Shown one piece after another: positions 10,311-17,469 of a stretch of 64,000 bases of DNA. Position 1 is the first letter of the stretch. Each line of letters starts with the position of its first letter. A program made the position numbers and the translations under genes. This DNA is from Bacteroidales bacterium (GTDB lineage: Bacteria > Bacteroidota > Bacteroidia > Bacteroidales > P3). The stretch lies in NCBI GenBank assembly GCA_017962445.1, contig JAGCVI010000018.1, positions 62,001 through 126,000 of the forward strand, read 5' to 3'. The notes beneath the pieces are model-generated. The model worked only from the letters and a program-made list of their open reading frames with translations, ran no database searches and was not told the origin of the DNA.

Positions 10311-10585
10311 TGGCATACACAATCAAATATCAAAAACAGGCTGTCCTTGATGCTGCAAAACTGCAGAAGGACGAACCTAATGCTTTCAAGAAACTTCTGA
10401 AACTGGAAGCCGAATTGAGAGAGCATCCTCGTACCGGCACTGGCCATCCCGAACAGCTCAAAGGAAACAGAAGCAATCAATGGAGTCGCCGTATCACTGA
10501 AAAGCACCGTCTTATTTATGAAATCCATGATATCGAAGTCGTAGTGCTGATACTTACGACTTATGGCCATTATGAAGACCGATGA
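10310..10585 (+). CDS. yoeB: Txe/YoeB family mRNA interferase toxin
   Basis: 91 residues, matching the ~85-90 of YoeB. The conserved core is HPEQLKGNRSNQWSRRITEK followed by HRLIYEI and a C-terminal GHYED. Glu48, Arg67, His87 and Tyr88 fall where YoeB carries its catalytic Glu46, Arg65, His83 and Tyr84, so the protein should be an active ribosome-dependent endoribonuclease. The stop TGA overlaps the cas1 start in ATGA, so toxin and cas1 are translationally coupled. The gene is thus embedded between cas9 and cas1 on the same strand with no sign of its own terminator. Such toxins are usually found in stand-alone modules; their placement inside a type II cas operon is unusual. Confidence 0.9.
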   Translation: MAYTIKYQKQAVLDAAKLQKDEPNAFKKLLKLEAELREHPRTGTGHPEQLKGNRSNQWSRRITEKHRLIYEIHDIEVVVLILTTYGHYEDR

Positions 10586-11487
10586 TTAAACGAACACTCT
10601 GTTTCTCGAATCCCGCATACCTATCTCTACGCAACGGACAACTGGTAGTGAAGTTGGAAGCTCATGACAACGAGCCTGAACGACAGACCTCCATACCAAT
10701 CGAGGATATTGGAATCATAGTTCTCGATAATCGTCAAATAACACTTACTCACGGACTAATGTCCGCACTGCTTGACAACAACGCATCTGTTGTGACATGC
10801 AACGCATCGCACATGCCTGTCGGACTGATGCTACCACTCGAGGGGCACACTGTACAGCAGGAACGATTCCAAGACCAATTGTCAGCATCTGTACCACTAC
10901 GCAAACAGCTTTGGCAACAAACCATACAACAAAAAATTCTCAACCAAGCCTCTCTGCTTTTCAAACTACACGGTATCGAAGTAGGCAACATGCGGAAGTG
11001 GGCTTCCGAAGTGCATTCCGGTGACAGCACCAACCTTGAAGGACGTGCAGCCGCTTTCTATTGGAGTCATATATTCCCAAAAAGCAATGATTTTACTCGA
11101 GAGAGGGAAGGCGACTACCCTAACAACCTGCTCAATTATGGATACGCCATACTTAGAGCTATCATCGCACGTGCTTTAGTCAGTAGCGGTCTGCTACCCA
11201 CCATGGGCATTCATCACCACAACCGCTACAACGCCTACTGTCTTGCAGACGACGTGATGGAGCCCTATCGACCATTTGTAGACCGTCTGGTAATACAGAC
11301 AATGGCAGAATGTGAAGACACTGAACTAACAACAAACATCAAACGTCGTCTTCTCACGGTGCCGACACTTGAAGTACGTATCGGAGGACAGCGTAGTCCA
11401 CTGATGGTAGCAGCAAGTCAAACCACAGCTTCGTTAGCACGCTGCTATGCCGGTGAATGTCGGCGTATGACATATCCAGAACTATAG
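10582..11487 (+). CDS. cas1: CRISPR-associated Cas1 integrase, type II
   Basis: 301 residues, normal for type II Cas1. The N-terminal beta domain (SLRNGQLVVKL, IPIEDIGIIVLDN) is followed by the helical catalytic domain. The metal site residues are Glu153 in NLEGRAAAFYW, a His in IHHHNRYNAYC (211-213) and an acidic residue in ADDVMEPYRP (223-227). With Cas2 it integrates new spacers next to the array. It overlaps the preceding toxin stop by four bases and the cas2 GTG start by one base, so antitoxin, toxin, cas1 and cas2 form one coupled chain. Confidence 0.97.
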   Translation: MIKRTLCFSNPAYLSLRNGQLVVKLEAHDNEPERQTSIPIEDIGIIVLDNRQITLTHGLMSALLDNNASVVTCNASHMPVGLMLPLEGHTVQQERFQDQLSASVPLRKQLWQQTIQQKILNQASLLFKLHGIEVGNMRKWASEVHSGDSTNLEGRAAAFYWSHIFPKSNDFTREREGDYPNNLLNYGYAILRAIIARALVSSGLLPTMGIHHHNRYNAYCLADDVMEPYRPFVDRLVIQTMAECEDTELTTNIKRRLLTVPTLEVRIGGQRSPLMVAASQTTASLARCYAGECRRMTYPEL

Positions 11488-11819
11488 TGGACCGTTTTAG
11501 CGAATATCGCATTATGTGGATTCTTGTGTTCTTCGACCTGCCCACCGACACAAAAAAAGAGCGCAAGGCTGCAGCTACTTTTCGAAAGAATTTACTCGGT
11601 GACGGATTCACCATGTTTCAGTTCTCAATATATGTGCGCCATTGCGCAAGCCGCGAGAACGCCGATGTACATTTACGACGAGTCAAAGCATTCCTGCCAG
11701 AATACGGACAGGTTGGATTCCTCACAATCACTGACAAGCAGTTCTCAGAGATTGATTTGTTTATCAGTAGAAAGGAAGTAGCACCAAACGCACCAGGGCA
11801 ACAACTGGAACTATTTTAG
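11487..11819 (+). CDS. cas2: CRISPR-associated Cas2
   Basis: I choose the GTG at 11487, which overlaps the cas1 stop (TAGTG) and gives a start V/M-DRFSEYRIMW that matches type II-C Cas2 proteins; an upstream ATG at 11457 would add ten residues and overlap cas1 by 31 bases. The resulting protein is 110 residues. ILVFFDLPT carries the conserved Asp of the ferredoxin fold, followed by RKNLLGDGFTMFQFSIYVRH. Cas2 forms the central dimer of the Cas1-Cas2 spacer integration complex. It is the last gene of the operon, 25 bases before a hairpin terminator. Confidence 0.95.
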   Translation: MDRFSEYRIMWILVFFDLPTDTKKERKAAATFRKNLLGDGFTMFQFSIYVRHCASRENADVHLRRVKAFLPEYGQVGFLTITDKQFSEIDLFISRKEVAPNAPGQQLELF

Positions 11820-11844
11820 GATTCGAAAATTGATCCTCATTAAC

Positions 11845-11877
11845 AAAAAATCCCGCCCAAGAGGTCGGGATTTTTTT
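11845..11877. terminator. Bidirectional intrinsic terminator between cas2 and the CRISPR array
   Basis: A-tract, stem TCCCG/CGGGA around loop CCCAAGAGGT, then a run of seven T. Because both flanks are A/T tracts it can stop cas operon transcription on the plus strand and array transcription arriving from the minus strand. About 50 AT-rich bases separate it from the first repeat. Confidence 0.8.
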
Positions 11878-11928
11878 AGCCTTTGACTGCTAATATAACA
11901 TTGTATATCATTGTACTATTGACATCGT

Positions 11929-12514
11929 GATGTCAAAGGTCTATATCAATGTTTTCTTTTCAAGCAATTCACAACGAATGGAGGCTCTGGTAACGGATTT
12001 TACAAGATGTCAAAGGTCTATATCAATGTTTTCTTTTCAAGCAATTCACAACTGGTGGAAGTATATCTTGTTGTTAAATATTGATGTCAAAGGTCTATAT
12101 CAATGTTTTCTTTTCAAGCAATTCACAACCGGATGCAGGGCGGTCTCCCTGCCCTACAGATGTCAAAGGTCTATATCAATGTTTTCTTTTCAAGCAATTC
12201 ACAACAGAGTCTGCAAACTCATGAAAACAGCGATGGATGTCAAAGGTCTATATCAATGTTTTCTTTTCAAGCAATTCACAACAGCGTTGCAATTGCCTTG
12301 CCATCACGCATTGATGTCAAAGGTCTATATCAATGTTTTCTTTTCAAGCAATTCACAACGCGAAGATTCAAGCTAAAAAAGTGAGAAAAGATGTCAAAGG
12401 TCTATATCAATGTTTTCTTTTCAAGCAATTCACAACTATTTCTGTGCTTTCGCTTTCGTTTTCGCTTGATGTCAAAGGTCTATATCAATGTTTTCTTTTC
12501 AAGCAATTCAGTGG
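11929..12514 (-). CRISPR. CRISPR array, 8 repeats of 47 bp, 7 spacers, transcribed from the minus strand
   Basis: Repeats start at 11929, 12006, 12083, 12159, 12236, 12313, 12390 and 12468; on the plus strand each begins GATGTCAAAGGTC and ends AAGCAATTCACAAC. Spacers are 30, 30, 29, 30, 30, 30 and 31 bases. The first seven repeats look identical; the eighth matches over 43 bases and then reads GTGG instead of CAAC. In crRNA sense (minus strand) the repeat begins GTTGTGAATTGC, and the neighbouring tracrRNA anti-repeat can pair only with that strand, which fixes the direction. The degenerate repeat is therefore the first one transcribed and lies next to the tracrRNA. Spacer 3 (12130-12158) holds an inverted repeat GCAGGG/CCCTGC and spacer 7 (12437-12467) is low in complexity. 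No spacer was seen to match elsewhere in the window by eye. Confidence 0.98.
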
Positions 12515-12516
12515 TT

Positions 12517-12604
12517 TAAGAAATAAGGCGACGGGAGCTTATGCTCCCGCCCCCTTGATAGTTTTCACAACGGAATAATCCTTATTATGAATTGCTTAAA
12601 AAGT
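12517..12604 (-). ncRNA. tracrRNA
   Basis: On the minus strand the transcript would begin near 12604 with CUUUUUAAGCAAUUC, which pairs with GAAUUGCUUGAAAAG of the crRNA repeat over 15 bp with one G-U pair. It continues with AUAAUAAGGAUUAUUCCG and GUUGUGAAAAC, the bulge and nexus pattern of type II-C tracrRNAs, then ends in a strong hairpin (12527-12554; GGCGGGAGC AUAA GCUCCCG) followed by UUAUUUCUU. The promoter is at 12609-12639. The RNA lies directly upstream of the array on the same strand, so its 3' hairpin sits only about a dozen bases before the first repeat. Confidence 0.88.
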
Positions 12605-12608
12605 TCTG

Positions 12609-12639
12609 CAAAATTACAACTTTTTTTTCTATTGGCAAA
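12609..12639 (-). promoter_or_regulatory. Predicted tracrRNA promoter
   Basis: On the minus strand TTTG (12636-12639) and TAATTTTG (12609-12616) are 19 bases apart, a perfect Bacteroidota promoter. It places the start at about 12601-12604, at the first base of the anti-repeat. Confidence 0.78.
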
Positions 12640-13053
12640 ATTTATTTCATGTTATTTCCTTTTTTAAGGAATCTCTCACCTCAACACCTTCTCACTCAAA
12701 TAACTTATATGAATTTCACATCCAGAAAAAACAAAAGACGACATGCCTTGAAGTTCCTGAACGATTAAAAATCCGTGTATCCATTTTTATTGAGCAATGC
12801 ATTCTGTATTTCATTCATAGCCAAAAAATAAAAATTGCCGATTTAAAGACATCTTTTCATGAAGTCGACATAAGTATCATTTTGGTCATATTCGCTGTAG
12901 CTAAAGAGAACGCCATACATGCATTGACCAGAGTCTGAACATGTATGGCGTTAATAATTGTCAGGATGAGAGTGGTACCCCTCTCTACCGCAAGCAACAG
13001 CTCGTGCTAATTACTCATGTAAATTAAGGGTAGATCAACCTGTTATTGGATTG
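12640..13053. other. Non-coding stretch between tracrRNA promoter and pgk
   Basis: About 410 bases with short broken frames only. I see no gene in it. The one clear structure is the 13-bp perfect inverted repeat at 12909-12952, described separately. Confidence 0.6.
12909..12952 (-). terminator. Perfect 13-bp inverted repeat, probable pgk terminator
   Basis: AACGCCATACATG (12909-12921) and CATGTATGGCGTT (12940-12952) form a perfect stem with an 18-base loop. It lies ~100 bases downstream of the pgk stop, and on the minus strand it is followed by TCTCTTT, so a terminator insulating tracrRNA from pgk read-through is the likeliest role. A protein-binding operator is the alternative. Confidence 0.55.
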
Positions 13054-14250
13054 TTAGTCCTGGATGGCTTTGATGCCGGGAAGTACCTTGCCTTCGAGGT
13101 ATTCGAGCATGGCACCGCCACCGGTTGAGACATAGCTCATCTGGTCGGCGAGCTTCATCTGCTTGACTGCTGCCACGCTGTCGCCACCACCGACGGCTGC
13201 GAAGCAACCCTGCTTGCAGCTCTCTGCCACGCTCTGTGCGATGGCTTTAGTACCTTTTGCGAAGGTCTCGAGCTCGAAAACACCGGCAGGACCGTTCCAG
13301 AGGATAGTCTTGCTGTTCATGATGATGTCGTGGATGGCCTTGCAGCTCTCGGGGCCGCAGTCCATACTCTCCCAGCCGTCGGGAACCTCGCCGCTGGCGA
13401 CAATCTGAGTGTTAGCGTCGTTGCCGAACTTGTCACCGATGACGCTGTCGACCGGCAGGTAGTACTTCACACCCTTCTCGTCCATGCGGCGCATCAACTC
13501 ACGAGCCAGTTCGAGTTTGTCGTCCTCGCAAATGCTGTTGCCGATCTTGCCGCCGAGGGCCTTGGTGAAGGTGTAGCGCATACCGCCAATGATAATCATG
13601 TTGTCAACCTTGTCGAGAAGATTCTCAAGGATGCCAATCTTACTGCTGACCTTGCTGCCACCGATGATGGCGGTGAAGGGACGCGGAGGATTCTGCATCA
13701 GCTTTTCAAGGTTGCGGACCTCGTTCTCCATCAGGAAACCGAAATATTTGTCGTTGGGGAAGAACTTGGCGATAACAGCCGTGGAGCTGTGCTCACGGTG
13801 TGCTGCGCCGAAAGCATCGTTGATATAGCAATCACCCAGAGCGGCCAGCTGACGGGCGAGATCCTCGCCACCTTTGGTCTCTTCGGGATAGAAGCGGATG
13901 TTCTCGAGAAGCATAACCTCACCGCCTTTCAGCTCTTTGGCCATAGCCTCGGGCTTGCCGCTGCCAAGCAGCTCCTGGGTGAACTTCACCGGGCGGTTTA
14001 CAAGTGTTTCAAGATACTTGGCCACCGGCTCAAGGGTGAATTCAGGTTCAAAGCCACCTTTCTTGGGACGGCCGAAGTGTGCCATGATAATGACGGCGGC
14101 ACCGTCTTTCAGAAGTTTTTCGATGGTGGGCATCGACTCACGCATACGGGTGTCGTCGGTGATGTGCTTGTTGTCATCCATCGGGACATTGAAATCCACA
14201 CGGAGCAGGACCTTGCGGCCATTGAAATTTATGTCTTTAATTGATTTCAT
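13054..14250 (-). CDS. pgk: Phosphoglycerate kinase
   Basis: 398 residues, standard length. The substrate-binding N-terminus LLRVDFNVPMDDN, the basic-patch segment MAHFGRPKKGG, NDAFGAAHREHSS, the hinge region and the C-terminal nucleotide loop VGGGDSVAAVKQ with STGGGAMLEYLEG are all present. It makes ATP from 1,3-bisphosphoglycerate in glycolysis. It follows atpB by 33 bases on the same strand, so both probably share the atpB promoter at 15485-15515. Codon use appears biased to frequent codons, as expected for a highly expressed enzyme. Confidence 0.98.
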   Translation of the reverse strand: MKSIKDINFNGRKVLLRVDFNVPMDDNKHITDDTRMRESMPTIEKLLKDGAAVIIMAHFGRPKKGGFEPEFTLEPVAKYLETLVNRPVKFTQELLGSGKPEAMAKELKGGEVMLLENIRFYPEETKGGEDLARQLAALGDCYINDAFGAAHREHSSTAVIAKFFPNDKYFGFLMENEVRNLEKLMQNPPRPFTAIIGGSKVSSKIGILENLLDKVDNMIIIGGMRYTFTKALGGKIGNSICEDDKLELARELMRRMDEKGVKYYLPVDSVIGDKFGNDANTQIVASGEVPDGWESMDCGPESCKAIHDIIMNSKTILWNGPAGVFELETFAKGTKAIAQSVAESCKQGCFAAVGGGDSVAAVKQMKLADQMSYVSTGGGAMLEYLEGKVLPGIKAIQD

Positions 14251-14283
14251 TGTATTGAAGGTTTAAAGGATTACGCTATTAAA

Positions 14284-15447
14284 TCATGCCTCTTCAGGTT
14301 CTTCGACGGCCATGCTGATATAAAGTGCAGACAGCATGGTGAAGACAAACGCCTGGATATAAGCAACAAGACATTCAAGCAAGCTGATGAAGACGGCGAA
14401 AATCACCGACACTGCTGACACTGCACCACCAACAGCCATTCCCAGCGAGTTAGAGAGGATGAAAATTATTACCACAAAACCGAGTATGACGATATGGCCA
14501 GCCGTCATGTTGGCAAAAAGTCGTATCATCAGCACTATGGGTTTGGTAAAAACACCCACGAGCTCGACAAGCGGCATCAATGGGAAAATCTTCAGCCATG
14601 CGGGAACACCAGGAGTGTTAAAGATGTCTTTCCAGTAATGCTTGTTGCCCTTCAGGTTGGTGATGAAGAATGTTATCAGAGCCAAGATAGCCGTAACAGC
14701 AATATTGCCTGTGATGTTGGCACCGGCTGGGAAGATAGGTATCAGGCCCAGGATGTTGCAGAAGAAAATGAAGAAGAACAGTGTAAGCAGGTACGGCAGG
14801 AAACGTTTGGTGTTATGGCCAAGAATTGGTTCAACAATGCCGTCGCGGACATGAAGCACCAGAAGTTCGATGAGCGACTGCATGCCGTGCGGTGCCGACG
14901 TGGTGCCACGAACACGATATTTTTTTGCCGAGCCAAGGATAATTATAATCAAAAGGCTGACCGCTATAATGATAGCAGCTGCAGTTTTTGTAATGGAGAG
15001 GTCGACGGGCTTCACGACATTGCCTTCCGAGTCCTTGACCTTTGCATACTTGTGTCCTTCGCCATCGATAAAGATATCGGCATCGGATGAATTTCCTGCA
15101 AGAGGCTCAACACAGATGACCTCCTCCTTCTCAAGACCACCACCGACAAGGGCGTATGTATGGCTCTTGCCTTGATACACTTCATGTCCGTGATGAAAAT
15201 GCTTTGAAGAGAATATTTCGAGATGACCATCGTCAATAAGGATAATCGGCAAATTGATTGCCACGGTATGCTCGGCTCCGCTCGAGGACTTGAAGTCACA
15301 GATATGCCATGCGTGCGAGTCCGTCACGTGTCCTATAATTATCTTGCCGGAATCGACTTCCTGTTTCTCAGGCGACGAGCAACCCGCGAATGCAAAAGCG
15401 AATAAAGCTATAAGAATGGGTAATATCTTCAAACGTATCATTATCAA
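14284..15447 (-). CDS. atpB: F0F1 ATP synthase subunit a, with N-terminal extension
   Basis: 387 residues. The first ~20 form a lipoprotein-type signal (LIALFAFAFAGCSS) and residues ~25-150 are the extracytoplasmic His/acid-rich extension typical of Bacteroidota AtpB. The membrane part carries the essential arginine in VLMIRLFANMTAGH and the conserved LLECLVAYIQAFVFTML near the C-terminus, so the proton half-channels look intact. Five to six membrane helices are visible from residue ~165 on. It is unusual that no atpE, atpF, atpH, atpA or atpG flanks it; downstream is pgk and upstream a small unrelated gene. A perfect promoter (TTTG-N19-TAACTTTG) lies 38 bases upstream. Confidence 0.96.
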   Translation of the reverse strand: MIMIRLKILPILIALFAFAFAGCSSPEKQEVDSGKIIIGHVTDSHAWHICDFKSSSGAEHTVAINLPIILIDDGHLEIFSSKHFHHGHEVYQGKSHTYALVGGGLEKEEVICVEPLAGNSSDADIFIDGEGHKYAKVKDSEGNVVKPVDLSITKTAAAIIIAVSLLIIIILGSAKKYRVRGTTSAPHGMQSLIELLVLHVRDGIVEPILGHNTKRFLPYLLTLFFFIFFCNILGLIPIFPAGANITGNIAVTAILALITFFITNLKGNKHYWKDIFNTPGVPAWLKIFPLMPLVELVGVFTKPIVLMIRLFANMTAGHIVILGFVVIIFILSNSLGMAVGGAVSAVSVIFAVFISLLECLVAYIQAFVFTMLSALYISMAVEEPEEA

Positions 15448-15484
15448 TACTTTTTACTCTTTTTTCCTTTATACAACAAGTGAG

Positions 15485-15515
15485 CAAAGTTACATAAAAA
15501 TATTGGAACTGCAAA
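15485..15515 (-). promoter_or_regulatory. Predicted atpB-pgk promoter
   Basis: On the minus strand TTTG (15512-15515) and TAACTTTG (15485-15492) are separated by 19 bases. The start would be about 30 bases upstream of the atpB ATG. Confidence 0.75.
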
Positions 15516-15545
15516 GTAAAAGGCAAAACAAAAAACAGAGATTGG

Positions 15546-15797
15546 TTAATCCTCTGTTTTTGAAGTGCTATTGAAAATGTCAATTTGCAACGAATCGAAC
15601 AGACCCAATTGGTTTTTGGACACCAAACGCTGCTTTTCGACATGTAATGACGCCAATTGTTCCCGAATCAGTCGTTTTGCAGCAAGCGGCCGAGTAATAT
15701 TGTGAATTCGTGCATATTCTGTCAACTTAACAAAATCACGTTCCGACAATGTCATCGACAACTTCTTGCCTTTACTTTTTCGCTTTTTTGATTTCAT
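15546..15797 (-). CDS. Small basic protein, possible ribbon-helix-helix DNA-binding protein
   Basis: 83 residues. A lysine/arginine-rich start (KSKKRKSKGKK) is followed by LSMTLSERDFVKLTEYARIHNITRPLAAKRLIREQL, a beta strand then two helices as in MobC/CopG-like ribbon-helix-helix proteins, and a tail LGLFDSLQIDIF. I do not recognise a specific family. It stands between the FHA-FtsK operon and atpB on the same strand, 110 bases after the last gene of that operon, and could be its last member or a regulator. The assignment is tentative. Confidence 0.5.
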   Translation of the reverse strand: MKSKKRKSKGKKLSMTLSERDFVKLTEYARIHNITRPLAAKRLIREQLASLHVEKQRLVSKNQLGLFDSLQIDIFNSTSKTED

Positions 15798-15907
15798 AAT
15801 TATGGCTCATTTTATTGCTATGAAGGAAAGTCCCTTTTTTAGCAGCTTCGCTTTACTTTGATGAATAATTTGTATGGATTTTTTGAGTGAAGGGGCAAAT
15901 CAAACAA

Positions 15908-16348
15908 TCAACGTCCAAATGATTGAAACGGAGACTCCATCTCATTGCGCCTATCGTTCTCGCTGCGTTTTTCTTCTATATCGTGAACATCTTTTTGATC
16001 CAAATAAGAAGGATTAGGCACTGATGCATCAAAGCCCTCCATATTACGGTTAAGACAATCGTCGCAAACAGGATCAGAGTCACCAGTATAGTTTGGATTA
16101 GAGCAACCTGTTAGTTTTGACATTTCTTCTAATTTCCGTTCGAAGAATTCCAACAGGTCTTCCAGTCCTAAACCCGCAATATCCGGCCCACCACGTAGAT
16201 ATGTATTAATATCTTTATCGTAATCTTCTATAAAACTGCGGTAATAGCGTTCGGACACTTCATCCTGCCACATAGCCTTAGCTGTTTCAGCTTGTGCTAG
16301 TATATACCTTTGGATATCTAACATCTGTGGAACATAATCTACCTTCAT
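15908..16348 (-). CDS. Small helical protein of the FHA-FtsK operon, with CxxC motif
   Basis: 146 residues, unknown family. The N-terminal half is helical and contains AMWQDEVSERYYRSF, i.e. Trp followed by an acidic turn and an aromatic residue, the same pattern as in the two WXG100-like proteins upstream. Residues ~80-100 hold CSNPNY and VCDDC, a possible metal site. The C-terminus is charged and disordered-looking (EEKRSENDRRNE). There is no signal peptide or membrane helix. It is 15 bases downstream of the next gene on the same strand and is the last clear member of the operon. A substrate or chaperone of the putative export ATPase is the inference. Confidence 0.7.
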   Translation of the reverse strand: MKVDYVPQMLDIQRYILAQAETAKAMWQDEVSERYYRSFIEDYDKDINTYLRGGPDIAGLGLEDLLEFFERKLEEMSKLTGCSNPNYTGDSDPVCDDCLNRNMEGFDASVPNPSYLDQKDVHDIEEKRSENDRRNEMESPFQSFGR

Positions 16349-16363
16349 GGCATTTTTTTCGTT

Positions 16364-17152
16364 TTATCTACTTCTTTCAATTATGTGTTGACAGATACAC
16401 ACATTGACAGGACGTCCGCATCCAGGACAAACAGCCACTGCATCAGCACTATTAAAGCCCATTCCGCTCTGCTGGCGACGAATATACTCCGATGCCTCTT
16501 CAAATGCCGCCACTTTATCATTCTGTGTTTGATCAACATTTGCCGCTTCTATCTCTTCTATCTCTTTGAGACCAGCTTCATATTCCTGCATCTGTTCTGC
16601 ATTGCGTTCAATTACACCTTGAATACTGGACGGTGACGCGATATACTTAGTCACACACTCCTTTATTTGATCCAGTTTTTGACAAGCCTTATCTGTATGT
16701 CCCTTAGCCAAATACTCCATCATTTTTTCCCCACCCCAAGGTGTGAGAATCCCTGGAGTTTTACGATATTCCTCCAATTCGTGTTCACATTCATGTAAAA
16801 CATTTTTCGCCCTTTCCATACGTTTATTCAAGTCTTCACATGCTTCCTTACATTTATTAACGCAGTTTTCTTCACTATCACAGGACTGATGACATGAATT
16901 ATCATCATCGTCATATTCCCGGCTTGACAAACAATCATTGTAGTCACTTTCAGCCCTATCTAATTCTTCACGAGCAGCTTTTATTTGTTCTTCCAAAACA
17001 TCCAACTGCTGTTTCATTGCATCAACCATCGAGTCAAAGTATTCACTTGCATGAGCCACAGTTTTCAGAATGGAATCACTGACAAAATGCAAAGCTTCTT
17101 GCAATTCGTCCAATGAATGTGGATTACGTACAACGACTCTCGACCCTGCCAT
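16364..17152 (-). CDS. Coiled-coil protein with Cys-rich centre and C-terminal zinc-ribbon-like motif
   Basis: 262 residues, unknown family. Residues ~10-80 are a long helix pair (LHFVSDSILKTVAHASEYFDSM then EEQIKAAREELDRAESDYN), reminiscent of the N-terminal helical hairpins of long WXG/LXG proteins. A Cys-rich acidic segment at ~85-110 (SCHQSCDSEENCVNKCKEAC) is followed by another coiled coil. The C-terminus is CPGCGRPVNVCICQH, a CxxC-x6-CxC arrangement likely to bind zinc. No signal peptide. It lies between two helical-hairpin genes in the same operon with 6 and 15 base gaps. It could be a secreted substrate or an adaptor; the sequence does not decide. Confidence 0.7.
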   Translation of the reverse strand: MAGSRVVVRNPHSLDELQEALHFVSDSILKTVAHASEYFDSMVDAMKQQLDVLEEQIKAAREELDRAESDYNDCLSSREYDDDDNSCHQSCDSEENCVNKCKEACEDLNKRMERAKNVLHECEHELEEYRKTPGILTPWGGEKMMEYLAKGHTDKACQKLDQIKECVTKYIASPSSIQGVIERNAEQMQEYEAGLKEIEEIEAANVDQTQNDKVAAFEEASEYIRRQQSGMGFNSADAVAVCPGCGRPVNVCICQHIIERSR

Positions 17153-17158
17153 AGGTGA

Positions 17159-17452
17159 TTATCTTATTCCGGGATGTAGTTTCTCGTAGGATTCGGCATG
17201 TTCTATACGTGGCGGTAACCACTTTTCTGCCCATTCTTTATACTTCTCGGACAATTCAAGAACCATTTCCTTACTTGAACGAAATTCATTCACAAACTCT
17301 TCGTATTTTTCATCTTGCCAATCATCACTTGCTGCAGATATTGCATCATTAAGCACTTCATATAAATCCTTCAAATTATTTGATAGACTATTCAACTCCG
17401 TTTGTAATTCAATCAGAGCCTCCGATTTAACGTGTGTAAATTCTTCAACCAT
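17159..17452 (-). CDS. WXG100-like small helical hairpin protein (second copy)
   Basis: 97 residues. Helix 1 (EFTHVKSEALIELQTELNSL...ISAASDDW) ends in a Trp-turn, WQDEKYEEF, and helix 2 (VNEFRSSKEMVLELSEKYKEWAEKWL) follows. The turn has Trp-Gln-Asp instead of Trp-x-Gly but keeps the downstream YxxF, as in many divergent WXG100 proteins. Length and two-helix layout fit the ~100-residue type VII substrates. It is 17 bases downstream of the other small copy and 6 bases upstream of the coiled-coil gene. Export is inferred from the neighbouring FtsK/SpoIIIE ATPase and is not proven. Confidence 0.72.
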   Translation of the reverse strand: MVEEFTHVKSEALIELQTELNSLSNNLKDLYEVLNDAISAASDDWQDEKYEEFVNEFRSSKEMVLELSEKYKEWAEKWLPPRIEHAESYEKLHPGIR

Positions 17453-17469
17453 TATATTATAGTTTTAAA

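Noticed and set aside
11927-12578. Open frames across the CRISPR array with repeated MFSFQAIHN units
   Set aside because: They are translations of the 47-bp repeats and do not represent proteins.
12909-12952. tRNA-like or riboswitch structure downstream of pgk
   Set aside because: Only a single perfect stem is present, with no cloverleaf or conserved aptamer core.
13330-14244. 304-codon frame antisense to pgk
   Set aside because: Typical shadow of a GC-rich, codon-biased gene; pgk on the other strand is certain.
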